Below, piece after piece: positions 1-5,183 of a stretch of 7,928 bases of DNA (position 1 is the stretch's first letter; every line of letters begins with the position of its first letter). The DNA comes from Gammaproteobacteria bacterium (GTDB lineage: Bacteria; Pseudomonadota; Gammaproteobacteria; Steroidobacterales; Steroidobacteraceae). Below the pieces are notes generated by a model, which saw only the letters and a list, made by a program, of their open reading frames with translations, was not told the origin of the DNA and ran no database searches. The stretch spans positions 1 to 7,928 of the forward strand of contig PMNQ01000160.1 in assembly GCA_003162555.1 (NCBI GenBank), in the 5' to 3' direction. The position numbers and the translations under genes were made by a program.

Positions 1-1
1 G

Positions 2-106
2 TTCGTCGCGCCGCGCGATCTCGGCGGCAGCTTGAGCGGGGAGGAGGGCCAGGCGGCCGCGCAGCGCGTGATCGCGCAATTCCTGCGCTTGCGTCTCGGG
101 AGCTAG
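2..106 (+). CDS. C-terminal end of an unidentified protein (5' end outside window)
   Basis: An open frame enters from the left edge and ends at TAG 104-106, giving the last 34 residues of a protein that ends in RVIAQFLRLRLGS. Nearly every codon ends in G or C, as in the confirmed genes here, so it is probably truly coding. The visible tail looks like an amphipathic helix (QAAAQRVIAQFLRLRL) after a Gly/Ser-rich turn. I do not recognise the family; the fragment is too short and has no signature motif. In some gammaproteobacteria the neighbour of cytochrome c4 is the GTPase engB, but this tail does not resemble the EngB C-terminus I know. It converges on the cytochrome gene, and the two stop codons share CTAG at 103-106. 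Confidence 0.55.
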   Translation, partial: FVAPRDLGGSLSGEEGQAAAQRVIAQFLRLRLGS

Positions 107-723
107 AGCCAACTCTTCCGCTTAACGGTCTGTAGCGCGGGACGCTGCCCGGCGTAGTAATCGGCGATCGCCTTCACATCTGCCGCCGAAAGCTGGCTGG
201 CGAACGGTCCCATGATCGGATTCTTGCGATCGCCCTTCTGGTATTCGATCAGCGCACGCGCAAGGTAATCGGCGTGCTGGCCCGCCAGCGTCGGGTAGTC
301 GCCGGTGATGCCGACGCCGTTGGCGCCGTGGCAGGCCGAGCACAGTTCGCTGACTTTTTGGGGTGCAGTGCCCGTCGCTGGTGCTCCTGCCGGCAGCACG
401 GCGCCGGCCAGGTAGGCGGCGACGTCGTCCATGTCCTGGTCACTGAGCGAGCTGGCCTGGGCATACATCGTGCCGTGCGAGCGCTGCTTGCCGCGGTAGC
501 TCTTCAGCGCCGCGACGATGTACTCGGCATGCTGGCCGACGAGCTTGGGCACGTTGTAGGTCGGATAGACGTTCTTGTAGTTCTCGATGCCATGACACCC
601 GAGGCAGGTGTAACCGATCAGCTTGCCGCGCTCGGCGTCGCCGGCAGCCTGCGTAGGTCCGGCCAGCGTCAGCGCCAGGGTGACCGCGACGAGCCTGACC
701 CACTGATACGACATCGAAGGCAT
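103..723 (-). CDS. Dihaem cytochrome c4, periplasmic
   Basis: Periplasmic electron carrier with two class I c-type haem domains; the family passes electrons from the bc1 complex to terminal oxidases. The 206-residue product starts with a Sec-type signal peptide: a short N-region with Arg10, a hydrophobic core from about residue 11 to 22, and probable cleavage after TQA at 24-26. Two haem-binding motifs are visible, CLGCH at 40-44 and CSACH at 128-132. Met86 (in GTMYAQ) and Met171 (in NPIMGPF) are the likely distal ligands. The halves are internally similar (KLVGQHAEYI against TLAGQHADYL), as expected of the c4 duplication, and are joined by an Ala/Pro/Gly-rich linker around 108-121. An in-frame TTG at 738 would add five residues, but ATG 723 has GCGGAG seven bases upstream and is preferred. 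Length is typical. Transcribed away from dtd. Confidence 0.93.
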   Translation of the reverse strand: MPSMSYQWVRLVAVTLALTLAGPTQAAGDAERGKLIGYTCLGCHGIENYKNVYPTYNVPKLVGQHAEYIVAALKSYRGKQRSHGTMYAQASSLSDQDMDDVAAYLAGAVLPAGAPATGTAPQKVSELCSACHGANGVGITGDYPTLAGQHADYLARALIEYQKGDRKNPIMGPFASQLSAADVKAIADYYAGQRPALQTVKRKSWL

Positions 724-815
724 AATCGGACTCCGCAAACTAGGGAACTAGGCTGGCGCGCCGCGCCGTAAAATGGCGGCAAAGTGTACGGATTCACCAG
801 CGGATTTGCCACTGC
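724..815. promoter_or_regulatory. Divergent intergenic region, cytochrome c4 / dtd
   Basis: These 92 bases must hold the start signals of both divergent genes unless dtd is read from elsewhere. On the minus strand TACACT (plus positions 783-788) is a fair -10 candidate for the cytochrome gene. On the plus strand TAAAAT (769-774) is a fair -10 candidate for dtd. Neither has a convincing -35 at the normal distance, so these are weak calls. The region also holds a CTAGG direct repeat (740-744 and 748-752) and the palindrome GGCGCGCC (755-762); I assign no function to either. Confidence 0.3.
731..736 (-). promoter_or_regulatory. Ribosome binding site of cytochrome c4
   Basis: Read on the minus strand, GCGGAG lies seven bases before ATG 721-723. 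The candidate TTG start at 736-738 overlaps this motif and would have no comparable site of its own. This decides the start at 723. Confidence 0.6.
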
Positions 816-1265
816 ATGATCGCCCTGATCCAGCGCGTGACGAGCGCCCGCGTCACGGTCGATGACCGCATCTGCGGCTCGATCGGCGCCGGGCTCCTGG
901 CCCTGATCGGCATCGAGCGCGGCGACGGCGCGGCTCAGGGCACGCGGCTGCTCGAACGGGTGCTCGACTATCGCGTGTTCGCCGATGAGGCCGGACGCAT
1001 GAACCGCTCGCTGCGCGACACGGGTGGCGGACTGCTGCTCGTGCCCCAGTTCACGCTCGCAGCCGACACCTCCTCGGGTAACCGGCCGGGCTTTTCGACG
1101 GCCGCCGAGCCGGCGCTGGCGCGCGAGCTGTACGGGCAGTTGCTGGAGGCCGCCCGGGCGGCGCACGGTGAGGTGGCCAGCGGCGAGTTCGGGGCCCACA
1201 TGGGGGTGTCCCTGACCAACGACGGTCCGGTGACTTTCTGGCTGGAATCGGGTCCAAAAGCGTGA
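816..1265 (+). CDS. dtd: D-aminoacyl-tRNA deacylase
   Basis: Cytoplasmic editing enzyme that hydrolyses D-aminoacyl-tRNA (the family also clears Gly-tRNA(Ala)) so that D-residues do not enter translation. The 149-residue length and collinearity with E. coli Dtd are clear: an N-terminal MIALIQRVTSARV strand, MNRSLRDTGGGLLLV at 62-76, QFTLAADT at 78-85, and NDGPVTFWL at 135-143. Gly137-Pro138 is the cross-subunit Gly-cisPro motif that excludes L-amino acids. One oddity is the active-site motif, usually SQFTL, which reads PQFTL with Pro at 77. No good Shine-Dalgarno sequence precedes ATG 816, but the family N-terminus begins exactly there. The gene is followed after 107 bases by tatA; a candidate promoter in that gap suggests tat need not depend on dtd transcription. 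Confidence 0.95.
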   Translation: MIALIQRVTSARVTVDDRICGSIGAGLLALIGIERGDGAAQGTRLLERVLDYRVFADEAGRMNRSLRDTGGGLLLVPQFTLAADTSSGNRPGFSTAAEPALARELYGQLLEAARAAHGEVASGEFGAHMGVSLTNDGPVTFWLESGPKA

Positions 1266-1269
1266 CGCG

Positions 1270-1282
1270 CGGCAGACTGCCG
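1270..1282. repeat. Short inverted repeat just after dtd
   Basis: CGGCAGACTGCCG begins five bases after the dtd stop codon and can fold as a CGGCA/TGCCG stem with a three-base loop. No T-tract follows, so it is at best a weak RNA-end or 3'-stability element, not a convincing intrinsic terminator. Confidence 0.25.
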
Positions 1283-1290
1283 GAGCAGCG

Positions 1291-1321
1291 TTCACGGCTT
1301 GGGGGCCAGTTCGCCTATTAT
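1291..1321 (+). promoter_or_regulatory. Candidate sigma-70 promoter of the tat operon
   Basis: TATTAT at 1316-1321 matches TATAAT at five of six positions and is one of the few AT-rich spots in the gap. TTCACG at 1291-1296 matches TTGACA at four of six but sits 19 bases upstream, longer than ideal. The start of transcription would fall in or near the 12-bp tandem repeat that follows. The call rests on sequence match only. Confidence 0.4.
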
Positions 1322-1344
1322 TGAGGTTCTGGTTGAGGTTCTGG
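1321..1344 (+). repeat. Perfect 12-bp tandem duplication in the tat leader
   Basis: TTGAGGTTCTGG occurs twice with no gap (1321-1332 and 1333-1344), directly after the candidate -10 element and 28 bases before the tatA start. It is non-coding and could be a slippage duplication or a two-site operator; the sequence alone does not decide. Confidence 0.85.
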
Positions 1345-1362
1345 CATCAAGGGCTTAGGTCC

Positions 1363-1368
1363 GGAGGA
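1363..1368 (+). promoter_or_regulatory. Strong ribosome binding site of tatA
   Basis: GGAGGA ends four bases before ATG 1373. It is the strongest Shine-Dalgarno sequence in the window, in keeping with TatA usually being made in excess over TatB and TatC. Confidence 0.75.
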
Positions 1369-1372
1369 CGTT

Positions 1373-1624
1373 ATGGATCTGTTTTCACCCCGCCACCTGC
1401 TGATCATCCTGGCAGTTGTGCTGCTGGTGTTCGGCACCAAGAAACTGCGCACCATCGGTTCGGACCTGGGCGCCGCCGTCCGCGGATTCAAGAAGTCGAT
1501 GAACGAAGGTGAGCAGGAAGAGCAGCTCGCCCAGAAGCAGCTCCCGCCCACGGGCAAGGATGCCGAATTCCCGGAGAGCGGCGGCGGCGCCAACAGCCCG
1601 CGCCAGGACGATCGGCGCGCTTGA
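1373..1624 (+). CDS. tatA: Sec-independent protein translocase subunit TatA
   Basis: TatA oligomerises in the inner membrane to form the passage through which the twin-arginine translocase moves folded proteins. The 83-residue product has the family plan. A short N-terminal membrane helix (about residues 8-20, [13 protein letters not shown]) is followed by the FGTKK hinge at 20-24. An amphipathic helix continues through [19 protein letters not shown] and is almost identical to E. coli TatA there. A charged, disordered tail of about 40 residues ends the protein. The extreme N-terminus (MDLFSPRH) differs from the common SIW-type start: Pro6-Arg7 stand where Ile-Trp is usual, while His8 is a residue often found there. 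It is first in tatABC; tatB begins 30 bases after its stop. That gap contains an 8-bp direct repeat, GCCTGACG (1630-1637 and 1647-1654), of unknown meaning. Confidence 0.95.
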   Translation: MDLFSPRHLLIILAVVLLVFGTKKLRTIGSDLGAAVRGFKKSMNEGEQEEQLAQKQLPPTGKDAEFPESGGGANSPRQDDRRA

Positions 1625-1654
1625 TGGTTGCCTGACGCTTAGGCGAGCCTGACG

Positions 1655-2053
1655 ATGTTCGACATCGGCTTCTCGAAGATCCTGCTGATCTTCGGCTTGG
1701 CGTTGGTGGTACTTGGACCCGACAAGCTGCCAGCCGTAGCCCACACCATCGGCCGCTGGGCCGGCCGCGCACGCGCGATGGCCCGGCAGTTCCGCGACCA
1801 GCTCGAAACCGAAACCGACGGACTCAAGGTGAACCTGCAGACACCGCCGCAGTCGTCGTCGACACCGCAATCACCGCAATCACCGCCAGCGGCGGCATCG
1901 CCGACGGAAACGTCGCCACCGTCTGTGGTTCCACGAGCCGGCCCCGCGGATCCATGGATTCCACCGCCCGATTCCCCGCATGGCGAAACGCCGCCCGCGC
2001 CTCCGCCTGAGTCGCTCAGCTCGATCGACGCGCCGCATGACCGGCGAGAGTGA
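1655..2053 (+). CDS. tatB: Sec-independent protein translocase subunit TatB
   Basis: TatB partners TatC in the receptor that binds twin-arginine signal peptides. The start MFDIGFS is the classic TatB N-terminus, followed by one membrane helix (about 9-20), the VLGPDKLP hinge (19-26), and an amphipathic and coiled helix to about residue 60. From about 63 to 123 the protein is low-complexity, rich in Pro and Ser, and probably disordered; part of it is encoded by a 9-bp tandem repeat. Position 8, Glu in E. coli TatB, is Lys here. The 132-residue length is within the family range, since the tail varies widely. Only a weak Shine-Dalgarno sequence is visible (AGGCGAG at 1641-1647). Its end overlaps the tatC start by 17 bases, suggesting translational coupling. 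Confidence 0.93.
   Translation: MFDIGFSKILLIFGLALVVLGPDKLPAVAHTIGRWAGRARAMARQFRDQLETETDGLKVNLQTPPQSSSTPQSPQSPPAAASPTETSPPSVVPRAGPADPWIPPPDSPHGETPPAPPPESLSSIDAPHDRRE
1863..1887 (+). repeat. 9-bp tandem repeat inside tatB
   Basis: CACCGCAAT is repeated at 1863-1871 and 1872-1880, with a partial third copy (CACCGCC) at 1881-1887. The unit is a multiple of three, so copy-number change would keep frame; it encodes part of the TPQSPQSP stretch in the disordered TatB tail. Confidence 0.8.
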
Positions 2054-2807
2054 ACCGCTCCTGGAAGGCACGCTGATCTCGCATCTGCTTGAGCTGCGCA
2101 CGCGGCTGATGCGTGCCTTCCTCGCGGTCATCATCGTCTTCATCCCGTTCGCGTTCTATTCGAACCACCTGTTCGAGTGGCTCTCGCATCCGCTGCTGCA
2201 GCAATTGCCGCCACACAGCGTACTGATCTCGACCAGCATCACCGCGCCGTTCACCGCGCCGCTGAAGCTCGCCTTCGTCGCCGCACTGGTGGTGGCGATG
2301 CCGTACGTGCTGTACGAGCTGTGGGCCTTCATCGCACCCGGCCTGTACCGTCACGAAAAAGGCTTCGCGGTGCCGCTGCTGGTCTCGGCGGTGATCCTGT
2401 TCTACGTCGGTATCGCCTTCGCATACTTCGTCGTTTTCCCGCTGATCTTCAATTTCTTCGTCAATACCGCGCCGCGTGGCGTCGAGCTGATGGCCGACAT
2501 CTCCATGTACATGGAGTTCGTGCTGGTGCTGCTGTTCTCGTTCGGCATCGCCTTCGAGGTGCCGGTGGCGGTGGTGCTGCTGGTATTGATGGGCATCGTG
2601 CCGCTCGAGAAGCTCACGCAGATCCGCGGCTACGTGCTGATCGCGGTATTCATCATCGCGGCGATCCTGACGCCGCCGGACGCGATATCGCAGACCGTCA
2701 TGGCGCTGCCGATGTACGCGCTCTATGAGGGCGGGATCCTGTTCGCGCGGCTGATGGAGCGCAGCCGCGCCAAAGCAAAAAAACCAGAACCCGGGGAGAA
2801 CGAATGA
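2037..2807 (+). CDS. tatC: Sec-independent protein translocase subunit TatC
   Basis: TatC is the six-helix core of the Tat receptor and binds the twin-arginine motif. The 256-residue product aligns along its length with E. coli TatC (258). HLLELRTRL at 16-24 carries the conserved Glu19. LWAFIAPGLYRHE at 95-107 carries Glu107, equivalent to E. coli Glu103. FGIAFEVPVA at 169-178 carries Glu174, equivalent to Glu170. LTPPDAISQT at 211-220 carries Asp215, equivalent to Asp211. All key residues I can place are kept. A start at 1980 in the same frame would add 19 Arg-rich residues unlike any TatC, translated from tatB coding sequence, so ATG 2037 is chosen. The tail is basic (RAKAKKPEP). It contains a run of seven A at 2777-2783 aligned as A_AAA_AAA in frame. 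The stop overlaps the next gene. Confidence 0.95.
   Translation: MTGESEPLLEGTLISHLLELRTRLMRAFLAVIIVFIPFAFYSNHLFEWLSHPLLQQLPPHSVLISTSITAPFTAPLKLAFVAALVVAMPYVLYELWAFIAPGLYRHEKGFAVPLLVSAVILFYVGIAFAYFVVFPLIFNFFVNTAPRGVELMADISMYMEFVLVLLFSFGIAFEVPVAVVLLVLMGIVPLEKLTQIRGYVLIAVFIIAAILTPPDAISQTVMALPMYALYEGGILFARLMERSRAKAKKPEPGENE
2793..2798 (+). promoter_or_regulatory. Ribosome binding site of the OPT transporter gene
   Basis: GGGGAG at the very end of tatC lies five bases before ATG 2804 and eight before ATG 2807, so either of the two adjacent starts could be used. The site lies inside tatC coding sequence, consistent with coupled translation. Confidence 0.55.
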
Positions 2808-4819
2808 TGGCGAACCCAGCTGCGACGGCGCCAATCGTGCGCGCCGAGCTCACCGTGCGCGGTCTCATCCTCGGCGTGCTGATCACAGTGGCGTTCTCGG
2901 CGGCGAACGTGTTTTTCGGCCTGAAGGCCGGGCTCACCTTCGCCACCTCGATCCCGGCGGCGGTGATCTCGATGGCGGTGCTGCGCGGATTCAAGGGCAT
3001 GACCGTGCAGGAGAACAACATCGTGCAGACGGTGGCCTCCGCGGCCGGCACGCTCACCTCGATCATCTTCGTGCTGCCGGGCTTCGTGATCATCGGCTGG
3101 TGGTCGGGCTTTCCCTACTGGGTGTCGACCGCGATCTGCGCGCTGGGCGGAATACTCGGCGTGATGTATTCGATTCCGCTGCGGCGCGCGCTGGTGACGC
3201 AATCAGACCTGCCGTACCCGGAGGGCGTGGCCTGCGCCGAAGTGCTGAAGGTAGGCGGCGGCGAGCACGCGGATGCGGCCGCCGTTGAAGAAAGCCGCGA
3301 CGGCCTGCGCGCAGTGGTCTGGGGCTCGATCGTCTCTTCTGTGTTTGCGGTGATCGTGGCCACGCGTGTGTTTGCCAGCGACGTGGTGCGCTATTTCCGT
3401 GTCGGCGAGCGCGGCGTCACCGGCTTCGATCTCTTTTTGTCCTTCGCGCTGTTCGCGGTCGGGCACCTGGTCGGCCTGTGGGTCGGACTGGCGATGGGAC
3501 TGGGCGCACTGATCGGCTGGGCCTGGGGCGTACCGCATTTCTCCGCGTTGATGTCGTCGCTGGCGCCAGGCCTGGCGCCGGATGGCGACGCGATCGCGAA
3601 GCTGGCGAACGCGACCTGGAGCCACCAGGTGCGCTTCGTGGGCGCCGGTGCGATCGGTGTCTCCGCCGTGTGGACGCTGGCGAAACTTTTCAAACCGGTC
3701 GCCGCGGGACTCAGCTCCGCGATCGCGGCCTCGCGCGCGCGCGCGGCCGGGAACGCGGCGCTGCTGCCGCGCACCGAGCAGGACATCCCGATCGGCACCG
3801 TCGCGCTGATCACGCTCGCGTGCATGGTGCCGATCGGCTTTCTGCTCGCGAACTTCAGCGTCAGCAGCGGCCTCGGCGATCACATGCTGCTGCTGGTGAC
3901 GGCCGGGATCGTGTACATCGCAATCATGAGTTTCTTCGTGTCCGCGGTCTGCGGCTACATGGCCGGCCTGATCGGCTCGTCGAACAGCCCGCTCTCAGGC
4001 ATCGGCATCCTGGTGGTGATCGGCGCAGCGCTGCTGCTCGTGTTCGGCGTGCGTGCCAGCGTGCCGGCGAGCGCGTACAAATCGCTGGTGGCCTACGCGC
4101 TGTTCGTGACGTCGATCGTGTTCGCCGTCGCGACCATCGCCAACAACAATCTGCAGGATCTGAAGACCGGCCAGCTCGTCGATGCCACGCCCTGGAAGCA
4201 GCAGGTCGCATTGGTGATCGGCGTCATCGCCGGCGCGGCGATCATCCCGCCGATCCTCGACCTGCTGAACCACGCTTACGGATTCGTGGGCGCGCCAGGG
4301 CCGGTGCGCGCCCATCCGCTGCCGGCGCCGCAGGCGGGACTGATCTCGGCGCTCGCGCAGGGCGTGATCCAGAACAACGTCGACTGGAGCCTGATCCGCA
4401 TCGGCATGGTGGTCGGCGTGCTGATCATCATCATCGACGAAACCTTGCGGCGCGTGACCAAGTCAGCCCACCTTTCTCCTTTGGCGGTAGGGCTTGGCAT
4501 CTACCTGCCGACCCAGAGCACGCTCATGGTTGTGGTTGGCGCCGTGGTGGGCTGGTATTTCGACCGGCGCGCCGCACGCGGCACGCGGCCCGAAGCCACC
4601 AGGCAACTCGGCGTGCTGCTGGCCTCCGGCATGATCGTCGGCGAAGGCTTGGTCGGCGTGGTGATTGCCGGGATTGTCGCGTTTTCCGGCCGGGAATTTC
4701 CACTGGCGCTGGTCGGCGACGAGTACGCCAATGGCGCCGCGGTGTGGATCGGCGCCGGCGCCTTCGCGCTCGTTACATTCCTGTTGTATCGCTGGGCGGC
4801 CCGTCTCCGCCGCGCCTGA
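2804..4819 (+). CDS. OPT family (oligopeptide/YSL-type) transporter
   Basis: Large inner-membrane protein of 671 residues, almost wholly hydrophobic helices, as expected for the roughly 16-helix OPT family. In eukaryotes the family moves small peptides or metal-nicotianamine complexes; substrates of the bacterial members are mostly unknown. Family signatures are ENNIVQTVASAAGTLTSIIF at 70-89, SDLPYPEGVACAEVLKV at 134-150, LSPLAVGLGIYLPTQSTL near 557-574, and a C-terminal GMIVGEGLVGVVIAGI near 609-624. A cytoplasmic charged segment (GGGEHADAAAVEESRDG, 151-167) follows the second motif. The gene overlaps tatC by four bases (ATG 2804 inside AATGATGG); ATG 2807 is an equally good start. A stretch around 4460-4500 uses several T- and A-ending codons, relaxed compared with the surrounding sequence, although the protein there is well conserved. 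The last 47 bases overlap the convergent holin-like gene. Confidence 0.92.
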   Translation: MMANPAATAPIVRAELTVRGLILGVLITVAFSAANVFFGLKAGLTFATSIPAAVISMAVLRGFKGMTVQENNIVQTVASAAGTLTSIIFVLPGFVIIGWWSGFPYWVSTAICALGGILGVMYSIPLRRALVTQSDLPYPEGVACAEVLKVGGGEHADAAAVEESRDGLRAVVWGSIVSSVFAVIVATRVFASDVVRYFRVGERGVTGFDLFLSFALFAVGHLVGLWVGLAMGLGALIGWAWGVPHFSALMSSLAPGLAPDGDAIAKLANATWSHQVRFVGAGAIGVSAVWTLAKLFKPVAAGLSSAIAASRARAAGNAALLPRTEQDIPIGTVALITLACMVPIGFLLANFSVSSGLGDHMLLLVTAGIVYIAIMSFFVSAVCGYMAGLIGSSNSPLSGIGILVVIGAALLLVFGVRASVPASAYKSLVAYALFVTSIVFAVATIANNNLQDLKTGQLVDATPWKQQVALVIGVIAGAAIIPPILDLLNHAYGFVGAPGPVRAHPLPAPQAGLISALAQGVIQNNVDWSLIRIGMVVGVLIIIIDETLRRVTKSAHLSPLAVGLGIYLPTQSTLMVVVGAVVGWYFDRRAARGTRPEATRQLGVLLASGMIVGEGLVGVVIAGIVAFSGREFPLALVGDEYANGAAVWIGAGAFALVTFLLYRWAARLRRA

Positions 4820-5183
4820 CGATCAGCCTGACCCGCGGCCGCGGGCCGATGAACCAGGAGCCCACGACGCCCGCAAGTCCCAGCACGATCGCGCCGAGGA
4901 GAGCCGCGCGGAAGCCGCTCAGCATGAAACGCGGCTGCAGCAGCCAGGCCACCAGCTCGAGCATCGCCGCGTTGATGACGAATATGAACAGGCCGAGGCT
5001 CAGCACGGTCAGCGGCAGCGTCAGCAGCAATACCAGCGGGCGCACCAGCGCGTTGACCAGGCCGAGCAGCAGCGCCGCAATGATCAATGCGTTCGGGTCG
5101 GCGAAATGAATGCCGTCGACCCAGCGGCTGGCCAGCCACAGACCCAGTGCCGCGACCGCGGCGCGCAGCACGAAGCGGGTCAC
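4773..5183 (-). CDS. YvlD/holin-4-like small membrane protein
   Basis: Integral membrane protein of 136 residues with four predicted helices (about 4-20, 32-50, 53-82 and 90-113). The block NALVRPLVLLLTLPLTVLSL at 44-63, followed by INAAMLELVAW, is the hallmark of the family annotated as phage holin 4 superfamily or YvlD (Pfam Phage_holin_4_2). Despite the name, members are common chromosomal proteins of unknown function, and nothing here suggests a prophage. The start is GTG 5183, overlapping the upstream stop as GTGA, with AAGGTG eight bases before it. The polar tail after residue 121 (VRRGGDGPPSDTTGM) goes past the last helix; it is read from DNA that also encodes the end of the OPT transporter on the other strand, so it may be a late extension. 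Confidence 0.82.
   Translation of the reverse strand: MTRFVLRAAVAALGLWLASRWVDGIHFADPNALIIAALLLGLVNALVRPLVLLLTLPLTVLSLGLFIFVINAAMLELVAWLLQPRFMLSGFRAALLGAIVLGLAGVVGSWFIGPRPRVRLIVRRGGDGPPSDTTGM
4832..4845. repeat. 14-bp perfect palindrome near the convergent gene ends
   Basis: CCCGCGGCCGCGGG starts 13 bases after the OPT stop, inside the holin-like gene. RNA from either strand could fold a five-pair GC stem with a four-base loop. There is no T-tract on either side, so it is not a standard terminator. Confidence 0.5.

Noticed and set aside
724..738. Upstream TTG start for cytochrome c4
   Set aside because: It overlaps the Shine-Dalgarno sequence that serves ATG 723, and adds five residues with no signal-peptide value.
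274..771. A 165-codon plus-strand open frame opposite cytochrome c4
   Set aside because: It lies antisense to an unmistakable dihaem cytochrome, has low-complexity Arg/Ala content, and no ribosome binding site or recognisable domain.
1270..1282. Hairpin after dtd as a rho-independent terminator
   Set aside because: The stem is short and no run of T follows; listed only as an inverted repeat.
1980..2036. Longer TatC start at 1980
   Set aside because: The 19 added residues are mostly Arg/Ser, are translated from tatB coding sequence, and resemble no TatC N-terminus. ATG 2037 gives the family start and length.
2016..2834. A 272-codon minus-strand open frame opposite tatC
   Set aside because: It is dominated by His, Arg, Gln, Asp and Glu, the mirror image of hydrophobic TatC codons. 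No start signals or known domain.
3478..5109. A 543-codon open frame on the plus strand through the OPT gene in another frame
   Set aside because: Composition is Arg/Gly/Asp/Ala-rich with no family resemblance. It is the usual out-of-frame reading of a GC-rich gene, and the OPT frame shows clear conserved motifs.
4501..5139. A 212-codon minus-strand open frame across the OPT and holin-like gene ends
   Set aside because: It overlaps both well-supported genes in other frames, and its composition is that of a shadow frame.
4773..5183. Prophage remnant suggested by the holin-type family name
   Set aside because: No other phage gene, integrase or attachment repeat is present; the family is common in ordinary chromosomes.
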